Below are positions 27,239-37,018 of a stretch of DNA of 64,000 nucleotides, in pieces. A program made the translations under genes and the position numbers. Numbering within the stretch: the first letter of the stretch is position 1; each line of letters opens with the position of its first letter. The notes below the pieces were generated by a model. The model saw only the letters and a list, made by a program, of their open reading frames with translations, ran no database searches and was not told the origin of the DNA. The DNA lies in the NCBI GenBank assembly GCA_029821875.1, contig JALGXW010000017.1, positions 1 to 64,000 of the forward strand, given 5' to 3'. This DNA is from Candidatus Hebobacterum abditum (GTDB lineage: Bacteria; Armatimonadota; Hebobacteria; Hebobacterales; Hebobacteraceae).

Positions 27239-28233
27239 GAGTAATGGACCAGCCGTTGGCCATAGCGCCAGTTGATGAGTGTGAAGGTGAAGACGAGAAA
27301 GAACAGCACGGCCGCGATGGCGGCCGCGTAGCCGAGCTGGTGCCAGGCAATGGCGTAGTTGTAGATGTAGAGCATGAGTGTCGTCGTCGCGCCCGCGGGG
27401 CCGCCGTTGGTCATAAGGAAGGCGGCTGTGAAGAGGAAGCTGCCCTGCAGGCCTGCGATGATGCTCATCGTCACGACGAAGAAGGTTGTGGGCGACAGCA
27501 GCGGCCAGGTGATGTGGCGCAGCCGCGCCCAGGCGCCGGCGCCGTCGAGATCGGCCGCCTCGTAGAGCTCCTGTGGGATGCCCTGGAGTCCGGCCAGGTA
27601 GAGCACGCAGTTGTAGCCCCCCACGGCCAGCCACAGCACCATGATGATGAAGGCCGGCTTGGCCCAGGTCATTGAGCCAAGCCAATCGGGCGGATTGGCG
27701 ATGCCCATGTTCATGAGCACGCTGTTAAGCAGGCCGATCTCGTTTGGCTGCTGGTGGAAGATCCACTTCCACACGATGCATACTGCAACCGCCGAAGAGA
27801 CGGTCGGCAGGAAGTAGATGGTCCGGAAGATAGTGATCCCGCGGAGGCGCTGGTTGAGCAGCAGTGCCAGCAGCAGAGAGCCCGCGATGGACAGCGGGAT
27901 GCCGAGCATGAGGAACAGCGTGTTGCCGAGGTAGCGCCAGAAGAGGGGATCGCTTGCAGCAAGGCGGCCCTCCTCGCGGCCGAAGCCGAGGAGCCGTGTG
28001 AAGTTACCGAGTCCCACGAAGCGGATTTGCTCGCGGAAGTCGGCGAGGCCGCCTATCGGGGCCAGTCGGTAGTCCGTGAGGCTCAGCCCGAAGCAGGCGA
28101 TCACGGGAAGGAACGTGAAGACGAGGAAGCCGATCAGGTTCGGAAGCAGGAAGGGCAGGGCCTGGAGAAGAGCGGCCCGGCGGCGACCGGAGGAGGCGAC
28201 GCTCGCAGGCCGTGGCTGCGGTGGCTCGGCCAT
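27235..28233 (-). CDS. sugar ABC transporter permease, MalF type
   Basis: This 332-aa permease has six predicted membrane helices, FLLPNLIGFLVFTFLPVI in the first, and the EAA loop ELYEAADLDGAGAWARLRHI. It pairs with the overlapping MalG-type gene to form a carbohydrate import channel. The substrate is unknown. A small gene of unknown function ends 9 bp upstream and is probably cotranscribed. Confidence 0.9.
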   Translation of the reverse strand: MAEPPQPRPASVASSGRRRAALLQALPFLLPNLIGFLVFTFLPVIACFGLSLTDYRLAPIGGLADFREQIRFVGLGNFTRLLGFGREEGRLAASDPLFWRYLGNTLFLMLGIPLSIAGSLLLALLLNQRLRGITIFRTIYFLPTVSSAVAVCIVWKWIFHQQPNEIGLLNSVLMNMGIANPPDWLGSMTWAKPAFIIMVLWLAVGGYNCVLYLAGLQGIPQELYEAADLDGAGAWARLRHITWPLLSPTTFFVVTMSIIAGLQGSFLFTAAFLMTNGGPAGATTTLMLYIYNYAIAWHQLGYAAAIAAVLFFLVFTFTLINWRYGQRLVHYS

Positions 28234-28242
28234 GGGGCGGGA

Positions 28243-28554
28243 TCAGTTCCCGTTTATCTCGTCGCCGGCCGGCGGGTAGTTGAGTGAGTCGACTTCGCGG
28301 CCGACGAAGACCGTTACGAGGAACTGGTCGCGGTCGAAGCTCGGCAGATAGGAGGACACGACGTCCTCGTCTAGCTGGCGCATGAGATCGTTCTGTTCTT
28401 CCTCTTCGAGGGCAACTTCGAGGAGCAGGTCGGCCTGCACCGAGCTATCGGCGTAGTGTACGTCGGCCTGGCCGATGCGCTGGTTGCCTCGCCAGACGAC
28501 GTAGACTTCAGAAGACAGGGTGCGCAAGAGGCGGACGAGACGGAACGTGTTCAC
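28243..28554 (-). CDS. small acidic protein of unknown function
   Basis: This 103-aa protein is not recognised. It is acidic and predicted alpha/beta, with SSEVYVVWRGNQRIGQADVHY and LLLEVALEEEEQNDLMRQLDED, and has no signal peptide or cysteine motif. The start is GTG 28554 with GGAGGCGCC ahead of it, a good ribosome binding site. Its end lies 9 bp before the MalF-type permease, so it may be cotranscribed with the transporter. Confidence 0.7.
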   Translation of the reverse strand: MNTFRLVRLLRTLSSEVYVVWRGNQRIGQADVHYADSSVQADLLLEVALEEEEQNDLMRQLDEDVVSSYLPSFDRDQFLVTVFVGREVDSLNYPPAGDEINGN

Positions 28555-28662
28555 TTGGCGCCTCCGCCGGGATTGTAGACTGGGTTCGGCGGCTTTGCGG
28601 AGGCCTCCTGCTCATCGGCGGCAGGCAGCGGGCCGGCTCGCGGCGGTCGGGGGCGACCTCTG

Positions 28663-29169
28663 CTACTGCCTCATACTCCCGTAGCGCTCCCAGTGGACCA
28701 TCTCCTTCAGGGGTCGCTTCTGCGCCTGCGCCGCTACCTTCGCTGGCGCCCCGACCGGCAGCACGACCATCAACCGCATCGCATCGGGCACGCCTAGCAC
28801 TTTCTTGTGATCTGCCTCCGCGCGCAGGAGGGTGCCCTCGATCCAGACGCTGGCGTATCCGAGGGCGGTGATGGCCAGCAGCATGTTCTCGGTGGCGGCG
28901 GCCACGTCTTCGAGCCAGTATTCGGACTTCTCCGGGTCGGCGGCAACTGCGATGAGCACGGACACATCGGCGATGCACCCCTGGGCCTTCGAAAGCTCCT
29001 TGATGGTGTCCGCGTCGCGGATCACGATGAACTCGATGGGCTGGCGGTTGCGCCCCGAGGGCGCCCGTCGACCGGCGTCGAGAATCCGCTTTAGGTCGCC
29101 CTCCGGAACGTCGGCCGGCTGCAGGTCGCGCACAGACGCACGCTTCTCGATGGCATCGAAGAGATCCAT
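28663..29169 (-). CDS. nitroreductase-family FMN oxidoreductase
   Basis: This 168-aa protein has the nitroreductase start MDLFDAIEKRASVRDLQP, the FMN-binding APSGRNRQPIEFIVI segment and the later LEDVAAATENMLLAITALGY helix. It is at the short end for the family. Reactions in this family range from nitro and quinone reduction to dehalogenation, so the substrate is open. ATG 29169 follows GGAGGAGCC. Confidence 0.88.
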   Translation of the reverse strand: MDLFDAIEKRASVRDLQPADVPEGDLKRILDAGRRAPSGRNRQPIEFIVIRDADTIKELSKAQGCIADVSVLIAVAADPEKSEYWLEDVAAATENMLLAITALGYASVWIEGTLLRAEADHKKVLGVPDAMRLMVVLPVGAPAKVAAQAQKRPLKEMVHWERYGSMRQ

Positions 29170-29418
29170 TGGGGCTCCTCCCTCTCTTTCTCTGCTCACG
29201 GATTCCATCATGATGAGCGGTATCCCTGTCGTGGTGGGGGTCTAGTCGCGACAGGTTCCGGTCCGAGTGATCGCGGCTGAGCTGCGCGTGAGTCGGCTGG
29301 AGGCTGACAGCGTCGGCGATGGCGCCGATTGAGGGCAGGCGCGAATGCCAGGAGCGGCTAAGCCCCAGGCGAATAGGTCGAGAGCAGGCCGTTCTGGCAG
29401 AAGCGAAGGAGTAGCGAG

Positions 29419-30324
29419 ATGAAGGATCGAGTGATACGGCAGTCCGCGGCGATCGCATTGTGCGTGGCCGTCGGCCTTGCGCTGTTCCTGGCAGGATGCG
29501 GCGGGCCCGCCGACCGGGAGCCGGGCGCGCCGGCGCGCACGATCAGCAATATCGGCTCCACGACCGTGTTGCCGTTGGCCGACGAGTGGCGAGCCGCCTT
29601 CAACAAGGTACACCCGGGCATCGAGATCGCGGTTTCCGGCGGCGGCTCGGGCACCGGCATCAAGGCGCTGATCAGCGGCTCGGCCGACATCGCCAACTCC
29701 TCCCGCGAGATCAAGGACAAAGAGGTGGAGCAAGCGAGGGCCGCCGGCGTCGATCCCGTCGAGCATGTTGTTGCCTACGACGGCATCGCGGTGATAGTCC
29801 ATCCATCCAACCCGCTTGACACGGTCTCGGTTGAGGACCTGTCGGCCGTCTTCTCCGGACACATCACCGATTGGGGCGCCATTGGCGCCCCGGGCATGAA
29901 CCGAATTCAGGTGATGAGCCGGGACTCGGCCTCAGGAACGTACGAGGCCTTCAAGGAGCTGGTGATCGCTCTCCGCGGCAAGGACAAGAGCCGGGACTAC
30001 GCCGCCTCTGCTCTCAAGCAGACCTCCAACCAGGGCGTGCTGGCCCTCGTCGCGCAGACCAAGGCCGCCATCGGATACGTCGGCCTCGGCTACCTAGACG
30101 ACACCGTGAAGGTGCTCTCGGTGACGCCACTCGGCGGCGGCGAGTCGGCGACTGCCACCGTCGGAAACATCATGGACGGCAGCTATGCAATCTCGCGGGC
30201 GCTGTACTGCTACACAAACGGCGAGCCCAGCGGGGTCGTGAAGGAGTATCTGGACTGGATCAAGGGGCCTGAAGGTCAGGCGATAGTAGAGCAACTGGGC
30301 TTCGTGCCCCTGAAGGAATCGTGA
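29419..30324 (+). CDS. pstS: phosphate ABC transporter substrate-binding lipoprotein
   Basis: This 301-aa protein has a lipoprotein signal peptide ending in LAGC (Cys27). Phosphate-binding motifs are seen in ISNIGSTTVLPL, VSGGGSGTGIKAL, SADIANSSREI and SRDSASGTYEAF. It delivers phosphate to the PstCA channel encoded just downstream. ATG 29419 follows AAGGAGTAG. I saw no PHO box of the CTTAAC-repeat type in the 249 bp upstream. Confidence 0.95.
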   Translation: MKDRVIRQSAAIALCVAVGLALFLAGCGGPADREPGAPARTISNIGSTTVLPLADEWRAAFNKVHPGIEIAVSGGGSGTGIKALISGSADIANSSREIKDKEVEQARAAGVDPVEHVVAYDGIAVIVHPSNPLDTVSVEDLSAVFSGHITDWGAIGAPGMNRIQVMSRDSASGTYEAFKELVIALRGKDKSRDYAASALKQTSNQGVLALVAQTKAAIGYVGLGYLDDTVKVLSVTPLGGGESATATVGNIMDGSYAISRALYCYTNGEPSGVVKEYLDWIKGPEGQAIVEQLGFVPLKES

Positions 30325-30378
30325 GGCGAGAAACCGCGTCACAACACTAGCTCTTCTCAGATTGGGGCACGGCCGGTC

Positions 30379-31272
30379 ATGTCCTCCGCGCAGCGCGCAT
30401 GGGAGTGGTTCGTCGGCAAGGTGATCCGGTTGTCGGGGGCGATGGCGATCGTCTTCGTCATACTGATCTTCGCCTTCCTGCTCCGCGACGCGCTGCCACT
30501 GCTCCGGTCGGCCTCGCTGCGAGAGATCCTCCTCGGCGACACGTGGCTGCCGACATCGGAGCCGCCGAAGTTCGGCATGCTCCCGCTCGTGCTGGGTTCG
30601 CTCTATGTGACCGTGGGAGCGCTCATCATCGCCGTGCCGCTGGGTCTTGCGACGGCGGCCTTCATCTCCGAAGTCGCCCCACGGTGGATACAGGAGATCC
30701 TCAAGCCGACGGTCGAGGTCCTGGCGTCGATCCCCTCCGTGGTGTTCGGCTTCCTGGGGCTGCTGCTCGTCGGCCCATGGCTGATGGAGCTGCTGGACCT
30801 GCCTCTTCCCGTCTTCGCGGGGCTCGGCTCGTTGATGCTGGCCTTCATGGCGATGCCGACCATCGTGTCGGTGGCGGAGGATGCCATCCGGTCTGTGCCC
30901 ACGGCCCTGCGTGAGAACTCCCTGGCGCTGGGCGCAACACGCTGGCAGACGATACGGCGGGTCGTGATCCCGGCCGCCCGCTCAGGGATCATAGCGGGCA
31001 CGCTGCTGGGCCTGGGGCGGGCGATAGGGGAAACGATGACCGTGCTCATGGTGACGGGCAACGCCGCCGTCATCCCAGAGGGCCTGGTCGGGATATTGCG
31101 ACCTGTGCGGACGCTGACCGCCACCATCGCCGGCGAGATGGGCGAGACCGCCTACGCCACGCCGCATTACCACGCGCTCTTCATGATAGGGCTGATCCTG
31201 TTCGTGATCACCTTCCTCACCAACACCATAGCCGACATCGCGGTCAGGCGGAGCGGAGGGGTAGCACAGTGA
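30379..31272 (+). CDS. pstC: phosphate ABC transporter permease PstC
   Basis: This 297-aa inner-membrane protein forms the phosphate channel with PstA. It has six membrane helices, the PstC segments VLASIPSVVFGFLGL and MPTIVSVAEDAI, and the EAA-type loop [21 protein letters not shown]. It begins 54 bp after pstS, and its stop overlaps the GTG of pstA by 4 bp. Confidence 0.95.
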   Translation: MSSAQRAWEWFVGKVIRLSGAMAIVFVILIFAFLLRDALPLLRSASLREILLGDTWLPTSEPPKFGMLPLVLGSLYVTVGALIIAVPLGLATAAFISEVAPRWIQEILKPTVEVLASIPSVVFGFLGLLLVGPWLMELLDLPLPVFAGLGSLMLAFMAMPTIVSVAEDAIRSVPTALRENSLALGATRWQTIRRVVIPAARSGIIAGTLLGLGRAIGETMTVLMVTGNAAVIPEGLVGILRPVRTLTATIAGEMGETAYATPHYHALFMIGLILFVITFLTNTIADIAVRRSGGVAQ

Positions 31273-32117
31273 GCGCCCTTCCCCGGACTTCGCCCAAGGT
31301 CTCGCAGGCCGTCGCCTTCGCGCTGCTGTGGATCGCGGCCGTGGTGGTGATCGTGCCCGTCGCCGCTATCCTGGCGATCATGCTGCTGAAGGGCGGAAAG
31401 GGGCTGAGCTGGGAGCTGATCTCATCGGTGGAGGAGGGACTGCTCCCCGCGATCGCCGGGACCGCAGCCCTGGTGGCCCTCACGGCACTGATATCCGCGC
31501 CGTTCGGCATCGCGGCTGCCGTCTACCTCAGCGAGTACGCCCGGGCCGGCACGCTGGTGCGCCTCATCCGCCTCGCGATAGTGAACCTGGCCGGCGTGCC
31601 ATCGGTGGTGTACGGGCTGTTCGGCCTGGCCCTCTTCGTCACCCTTCTCCAGCTCGGGCGCTGCCTGCTGGCCGCGGCCTGCACGATGGCGTTGCTGGTG
31701 CTGCCTCTCGTCATCACGGCCTCAGAGGAGGCCTTGCGTCAGGTCCCGCGCCGCCTCCGTGAGGCATCGCTTGCGCTCGGCGCAACCCGCTGGCAGACGA
31801 TCAGGAAGGTGGTGCTGCCCAACGCCCTGCCGGGGATCATCACGGGACTGATCCTGTCGGTAGGCCGAGCGGCCGGGGAGACGGCGCCGATCCTGTTCAC
31901 CGGTGCCTTCTACGGGCTCACCCATCCCTTCCCGCGCTCTCTCGGCGATCCATTCGTAGCCTTGACCTATAAGCTCTTTGTTGACGCCACCGAGTTCCCC
32001 CACGTCGAGGAGGCCGAGAAGTGGGCGACGGCCGCCGTCCTCGTGGCTCTCGTCGTGGCGATGAATCTGGCCGCCGCGGTCTTCCGCGCCAGACTGCGGC
32101 GCGCTCGTAGGTGGTGA
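31269..32117 (+). CDS. pstA: phosphate ABC transporter permease PstA
   Basis: This 282-aa permease carries [20 protein letters not shown]-type helices (here beginning [18 protein letters not shown]), [15 protein letters not shown] and the ATPase-docking loop [21 protein letters not shown]. The GTG start at 31269 is formed within the GTGA overlap with pstC. It completes the membrane channel of the Pst system. Confidence 0.95.
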   Translation: MSALPRTSPKVSQAVAFALLWIAAVVVIVPVAAILAIMLLKGGKGLSWELISSVEEGLLPAIAGTAALVALTALISAPFGIAAAVYLSEYARAGTLVRLIRLAIVNLAGVPSVVYGLFGLALFVTLLQLGRCLLAAACTMALLVLPLVITASEEALRQVPRRLREASLALGATRWQTIRKVVLPNALPGIITGLILSVGRAAGETAPILFTGAFYGLTHPFPRSLGDPFVALTYKLFVDATEFPHVEEAEKWATAAVLVALVVAMNLAAAVFRARLRRARRW

Positions 32118-32121
32118 CGCC

Positions 32122-32916
32122 TTGTCGAGCGACGCTAATCTCCCAATCAAGAAGCCCGAGGGCGAGATCAAGCTAGAGACGCACGATCTCAGCCTCTACT
32201 ACGACGGCTTCCACGCCCTCAAGAACATCAGCGTGTACATCCCCGCGCGGCGCATCACCGCGCTCATCGGGCCATCCGGGTGCGGCAAGTCCTCCTTCCT
32301 GCGCTGCTTCAACCGGATGAACGACCTCATCCAGAGCGCCCGGGTCACGGGCGAAGTGCTCATCGACGGCGCGAACGTATACGACCGCACCACCGACGTG
32401 GCGGCGCTGAGAAAGCGGGTCGGGATGGTCTTTCAGACGCCGAACCCGTTTCCGATGTCGATCTACGACAACGTAGCCTATGGCCCGCGGCTGCATGGAA
32501 TCCGGGAGCGCTCCGCGCTCGACGAGGTGGTGGAGAAGAGCCTGAGGGGAGCGGCCCTCTGGGACGAGGTCAAGGACACGCTGCGGAAGTCCGCGCTCGA
32601 TCTCTCCGGCGGGCAGCAGCAGCGGCTGTCCATCGCCCGCGTGCTCGCGGTGGAGCCGGAGGTGCTGCTGATGGATGAGCCCTGCAGCGCGCTCGATCCC
32701 ACGGCCACCTTCAAGATCGAAGAACTCATGATCGAGCTGATGGAGAACTACACCATAGTGATAGTGACGCACAACATGTACCAGGCCTCGCGGGTATCGC
32801 AATACACGGGTTTCTTCCTCCTTGGGGACCTGATAGAGTATGGGGACACGGTGCAGATATTCGAGAATCCAAAGGACCAGCGCACCGACGATTACGTGCG
32901 AGGTCGCTTCGGATAG
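32122..32916 (+). CDS. pstB: phosphate ABC transporter ATPase PstB
   Basis: This 264-aa ATPase drives phosphate import. It has Walker [10 protein letters not shown], the Q-loop [14 protein letters not shown] typical of PstB, the signature LSGGQQQR, Walker [13 protein letters not shown] and the switch histidine in [14 protein letters not shown]. The only upstream start is TTG 32122, four bases after pstA. Length fits the family. Confidence 0.95.
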   Translation: MSSDANLPIKKPEGEIKLETHDLSLYYDGFHALKNISVYIPARRITALIGPSGCGKSSFLRCFNRMNDLIQSARVTGEVLIDGANVYDRTTDVAALRKRVGMVFQTPNPFPMSIYDNVAYGPRLHGIRERSALDEVVEKSLRGAALWDEVKDTLRKSALDLSGGQQQRLSIARVLAVEPEVLLMDEPCSALDPTATFKIEELMIELMENYTIVIVTHNMYQASRVSQYTGFFLLGDLIEYGDTVQIFENPKDQRTDDYVRGRFG

Positions 32917-32927
32917 GGAGGGGCTGC

Positions 32928-33653
32928 ATGCGGCGCACGCGCCAGGCGTTCGAGGAGCAACTGGAGCAGTTGGAGCGGCACCTGCTCGAAATGGGGACCT
33001 TCGTCGAAAGCATGCTCGAAAAGGCCGGCCGCGCGCTCTGCCAGCATGACGTGAACCTGGCCCGCGAGACCATCGCGGCCGACGACACCGCCGACCAGAT
33101 GGACCTGCAGATCGAGCAGGAATGCATGCGCCTGCTCGCGCTCCAGCAGCCCATGTCTCGGGACCTGCGCACCATTGGGACGGTCATGAAGGTGATCGCC
33201 GACGTCGAGCGTGTGGGAGACTACTCGGTGGATATCGCCAGAGCCGCAATCGACCTCGCGGAGACCGAGTACTACAAGCCGCTGGAGGACATCCCCCGCA
33301 TGGTGGAGATCGTGCGCAGGATGCTGCGGCAGGCCCTGGAGGCGCTGGTGGCCCGCGACCTGGAACTCGTGCGGCAGGTGATCGAGAAGGACGACGAGGT
33401 CGACCGGCTGTGGTACAAGCTCCGCGGTCAGCTCGAACAGACAATGAGGGAGCGACCGGAGATCGTGCAGCAGGCGGTCGCGCTGCTGCTCGTCGCGCGG
33501 TATCTGGAGCGGGTGGCCGACCACGTGGTGAACATCGCAGAGCGGGTCGCCTACATGGAGACCGGGCGACTAGAGGTATTGGCGCCGAGCCACCTGGCTG
33601 AGGCCCCGTCGCGCGCGGACGCGGAGGGGGACTCGGGGCCGGCACAGGAGTGA
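32928..33653 (+). CDS. phoU: phosphate signalling and transport regulator PhoU
   Basis: This 241-aa all-helical protein has two PhoU repeats, including the metal-coordinating acidic segments MKVIADVERVGDYSVDIA and RYLERVADHVVNIAERV. PhoU restrains Pst transport and the PhoR-PhoB response when phosphate is plentiful. ATG 32928 follows AGGGAGGGG. No phoB or phoR is encoded in this window. Confidence 0.95.
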   Translation: MRRTRQAFEEQLEQLERHLLEMGTFVESMLEKAGRALCQHDVNLARETIAADDTADQMDLQIEQECMRLLALQQPMSRDLRTIGTVMKVIADVERVGDYSVDIARAAIDLAETEYYKPLEDIPRMVEIVRRMLRQALEALVARDLELVRQVIEKDDEVDRLWYKLRGQLEQTMRERPEIVQQAVALLLVARYLERVADHVVNIAERVAYMETGRLEVLAPSHLAEAPSRADAEGDSGPAQE

Positions 33654-33684
33654 GCGCGGAGCATTCGCTGAGCTATTGTGTGAA

Positions 33685-33709
33685 GGTGGGAGGTTGTCCG
33701 CCTCCCGCC
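33685..33709 (+). terminator. probable terminator of the pst-phoU operon
   Basis: GGTGGGAGG (33685-33693) pairs with CCTCCCGCC (33701-33709), with one G-U pair and a 7-nt loop, 32 bp after phoU. The following sequence is only mildly T-rich. Confidence 0.5.
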
Positions 33710-33770
33710 TCGTCATTCGTGCGGGGTGAGCGTTTGGCCCTTCGCCGCGGTGACATGCAGGAGGTGTGAC

Positions 33771-34769
33771 ATGGGGGCGGATACGGAGACATCGGGGCAG
33801 GGCCGTGCGGTGCGGGTGGGGATGATCGGCGCCGGGGAGATGGCGAATCAGGTGCATTACCCATCCCTCGCCTCCTTCGAGGATGTCCAGCTCTCCGCCA
33901 TCTGTGATCTCGACGAGAGGAAGCTCAACGCGACGGCCAACCAATACGGCGTGGGGAAGCGATATACCGAGTATCGGAAGATGATCGAGGAGGTCGCGCC
34001 GGACGCCGTCTACGCCATCGGGCAGCCGCACGTCATGTACGATGTGTGGGTCTGGTGTCTGAGTCAGGGCCTCAACTTGTTCATCGAGAAGCCGATGGGA
34101 ATCACGATGCACCAAGCGCGCCGCCTGGCGGAGCTCTCGGAGAAGAACCAGTGCATCACCCAGGTTGGGTTCCAGCGCCGGAACAGCCCCATGCTCGTGT
34201 TGCTCAGGGACAAGTGCCTGGAGCGCGGGCCTATCTTCCACGCGGTCTGCTCGTTCTACAAATGCGAGATTCGGCCTTACCTGGAAGCGAGGGACCGCCT
34301 CACCGATGACGGGATCCATGCGGTGGACACGCTTCGCTGGATGTGCGGCGGTGAAGTCGTTGAGATCCAGAGCGCGACGAACAGCATCGGCGTGCCTGAC
34401 GTCAATCACGTCGCGGCCGTGCTTCGCTTCGCCAACGACTCGACCGGCGCGCTCATGACGACCTGGGCCAGCGGCCGCCGAACCTTCCGGGTGGAGATGC
34501 ATTCCCCGGGCATCTGCGCCGAGGCCGAACACGAGGGCAAGGGGCGTCTATACGCCGACGGCGACACGAAGGGAGTCGAGTATGACTCCCGCGAGGTCGC
34601 GGGGAGTGAAGAACTCTTCGTGCACGCTGGGTTTCAGGCGAAGAACCGCGAGTTCATCGACTGCGTGAAGGAGGGAGGAGGACGGCCGAGCTCACACTTT
34701 GGCGATGCGGCGAAGACGATGGAGGTGGCGCAGAAGATCCTGGCATCTGCGCTGCTGGAGGGCAAGTGA
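33771..34769 (+). CDS. Gfo/Idh/MocA-family oxidoreductase
   Basis: This 332-aa NAD(P)-dependent oxidoreductase has the Rossmann motif GMIGAGEMANQVHYPSL, the family EKP motif in FIEKPMGITMHQA and the catalytic-region histidine in DDGIHAVDTLRWM. Family members oxidise or epimerise sugars, inositols and sugar derivatives. ATG 33771 is preceded by AGGAGGTG. The isochorismatase-family gene begins one base after its stop, and a sugar transporter operon follows, suggesting a catabolic unit. Confidence 0.9.
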   Translation: MGADTETSGQGRAVRVGMIGAGEMANQVHYPSLASFEDVQLSAICDLDERKLNATANQYGVGKRYTEYRKMIEEVAPDAVYAIGQPHVMYDVWVWCLSQGLNLFIEKPMGITMHQARRLAELSEKNQCITQVGFQRRNSPMLVLLRDKCLERGPIFHAVCSFYKCEIRPYLEARDRLTDDGIHAVDTLRWMCGGEVVEIQSATNSIGVPDVNHVAAVLRFANDSTGALMTTWASGRRTFRVEMHSPGICAEAEHEGKGRLYADGDTKGVEYDSREVAGSEELFVHAGFQAKNREFIDCVKEGGGRPSSHFGDAAKTMEVAQKILASALLEGK

Positions 34770-34770
34770 G

Positions 34771-35523
34771 ATGAGCTCGCAGGCAATGCTCCAGCTTCTG
34801 CTGCGAAGTCAGGGCCTCGGCCGGGATAGCCGCGGGAGGGCCTTCTGGCAGGTTGTGGAGCGAGAGCGCGAGGTCTCGGCCGAGCGAACTGCCATCATCG
34901 TGTGCGACATGTGGGACACACACTGGTGTAGAGGCGCGGCCGAGCGCGTGGATGAGATGGCGCCGAAGATGAACAACGTCCTCGCGACCGCGCGGGAGAA
35001 GGGCGCCCGCATCATCCATGCCCCCTCGGAGACGATGGACTTCTATGCCGAGGCCCCGGCGCGGCAGCGCATGCACGCAGTCGCCCGCGTCGATCCCCCT
35101 GCCGCGGCCAATCGCCCCGATCCGCCCCTGCCGATCGACGACTCGGATGAGGGCGCGGACACCGGGGAGACGTCGTGGAGTACGGTCTGGACTCGTCAGC
35201 ATCCTGCGCTGATGATCGATCAGGAGCGCGACAGTATTTCGGACGACGGTCCGGAAGTCTACAGCCTCCTGCGCCGCGAGGGGATCGAGCAGACCCTCAT
35301 CATGGGCGTGCACACCAATATGTGTGTGCTGAACCGGTCCTTCGGCATCAAACGCATGATCAACTGGGGCGTGAGCATCGCGCTTGTGCGGGACCTGACA
35401 GACACGATGTACAACCCCGCGCGGCCTCCGTACGTCAGCCACGATGAGGGTACACAGCTGGTAGTCAGCTACATAGAGAAGTTCTGGTGTCCGACTGTGG
35501 ACAGCGAGCAACTGCTGTCGTGA
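34771..35523 (+). CDS. isochorismatase-family cysteine hydrolase
   Basis: This 250-aa protein has the fold features of the family: catalytic aspartate in IIVCDMWDTHWC and nucleophile cysteine in LIMGVHTNMCVLNRSFG. Members include nicotinamidase, isochorismatase and carbamoyl hydrolases; here the region between these motifs is long and carries an acidic DDSDEGADTGE loop, so a standard nicotinamidase is unlikely. It begins one base after the Gfo/Idh gene and is clearly cotranscribed with it. Confidence 0.85.
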   Translation: MSSQAMLQLLLRSQGLGRDSRGRAFWQVVEREREVSAERTAIIVCDMWDTHWCRGAAERVDEMAPKMNNVLATAREKGARIIHAPSETMDFYAEAPARQRMHAVARVDPPAAANRPDPPLPIDDSDEGADTGETSWSTVWTRQHPALMIDQERDSISDDGPEVYSLLRREGIEQTLIMGVHTNMCVLNRSFGIKRMINWGVSIALVRDLTDTMYNPARPPYVSHDEGTQLVVSYIEKFWCPTVDSEQLLS

Positions 35524-35662
35524 CGGCTCCAGAGTCCGCTCTCGGCGGCGCCGAAAGGGTCACCCTGATTCGAGCGGAACAGACAAAGCGTGCTTCTGGC
35601 AGGGATGAACAGATCGTCGCCTTGAATGAACTGCAGCAAGTAGGCTGCCCGCGAGTCGACCC

Positions 35663-37018
35663 ATGAAGGCGTTCTTTCTAATCACGTTCTTCGTTCTGGT
35701 GCTGCTGTCGGTCGTGGCCTGGCAGATTCAGCCGGCTCCCCCCGAGGGGAAGATACCTCTCGTCTGGGTCAGCGACGACAATCCCGCCCGGCGCGAGCAG
35801 ATCTCCCTCTTCAACGAGCTTCACCCGGAGTACGACCTCCGTCTGGACCCGAGGGCCAACCAGGCCGGCATGGAGAAGGTGATGCTCCAGTGCCTGGCCG
35901 GGGTGGGCCCCGATCTCTTCGACGCCTTCAGCCCCTCGGAGCTGGACGCTTTCGTGCGGTCCGGCGTGGCCTGGGACATCACGGAAGAACTGGCCAAGCG
36001 CGGTATCGACATGGAGAAGGAGGTGTGGCCGGCGATCCTGCCGACGGGCATCCGGGAGGGGCGGGTGTACGGCTTCCCCGCCAACGTCGCAGTGGACGCG
36101 ATATGGGTCAACAAGGATCTCTTCGACGCCGCGGGTGAGCCGTATCCCGAGGGGCCCTGGAGTTGGGAAGAGCTCATAGAAGTCGCCCAGCGGCTGACCA
36201 TCAGAGACGAGAGGGGACGGATCAAGCAGTTCGGGTTCCTCTGCGATTGGTGGCAGTGGCCGCAGTTCATCATGTTGTTTGGCGGACAGCTCTACGCCGA
36301 GAACGGCACCCGGTCCGCCGTGGACAGCCCCGAGGCCATCGAGGCCATCCAGTTCATGCACGACCTGATGTATGTTCACCATGTGATGCCGACTCCCGTA
36401 GACGAGGCTGCCATGGCCACCGCGGGCGGATGGGGCTCGGGGACCATTACCTACTTCGGGGCGAGCAAGGGTGCCATGGCCTTGGGCGGCCGCTGGTGGC
36501 TGTGCACCCTGCGCGACTACGAGGGGCTGAACCTGGGCGTCGTCGAGATTCCGCGCATGAGCGACACCGCCTACCGAGCGTATGGCCGCGCGACTCTGGT
36601 GAACCGGTACAGCCCCACCCGCGAGCAGGCGCTCGACTTCCTCGTGTATGAAGCCGGGAAGGACTACAACGATCTCATCAACCGTCAGGCCGACGCCGTG
36701 GCTGCGGTGATGCGCTACAACTACACGCCCCAGTTCCTCCACAACCCCGAGCACCCGGAGGAAGACTACAACGAGGTGTGGCGCGATGTCATTCAGTACG
36801 GCGCGCCAGACGTCTGGAGTCCCTTCATCAATGGCCAGGCGGCGAATCGTATCCTGACGAAGCAGCTGGACCTGGTGAAGAACGACCAGAAGTCGGCCGC
36901 GGACGCGCTGCGCGATGCCGCCCGGGAAATCCACAAGGAAATGGCCAAGACGCTGGCGAGGGATCCCTCCCTGCGGATCAAGTACTACCGGCTGACAGGC
37001 AGGGAGCGGCCGGAGTGA
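35663..37018 (+). CDS. sugar ABC transporter substrate-binding protein
   Basis: This 451-aa extracytoplasmic solute-binding protein has an N-terminal hydrophobic segment (residues 4-21) without a lipobox, so it may stay membrane-anchored by an uncleaved signal. Family-1 features include ISLFNELHPEYDLRLDP, the hinge region PANVAVDAIWVNKDLFDAAG and WSWEELIEVAQRLT. It overlaps the GTG start of the MalF-type permease by 4 bp. The sugar is unknown. Confidence 0.92.
   Translation: MKAFFLITFFVLVLLSVVAWQIQPAPPEGKIPLVWVSDDNPARREQISLFNELHPEYDLRLDPRANQAGMEKVMLQCLAGVGPDLFDAFSPSELDAFVRSGVAWDITEELAKRGIDMEKEVWPAILPTGIREGRVYGFPANVAVDAIWVNKDLFDAAGEPYPEGPWSWEELIEVAQRLTIRDERGRIKQFGFLCDWWQWPQFIMLFGGQLYAENGTRSAVDSPEAIEAIQFMHDLMYVHHVMPTPVDEAAMATAGGWGSGTITYFGASKGAMALGGRWWLCTLRDYEGLNLGVVEIPRMSDTAYRAYGRATLVNRYSPTREQALDFLVYEAGKDYNDLINRQADAVAAVMRYNYTPQFLHNPEHPEEDYNEVWRDVIQYGAPDVWSPFINGQAANRILTKQLDLVKNDQKSAADALRDAAREIHKEMAKTLARDPSLRIKYYRLTGRERPE

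Noticed and set aside
29170-29418. PHO box upstream of pstS
   Set aside because: No CTTAAC-like direct repeats were found in this stretch.
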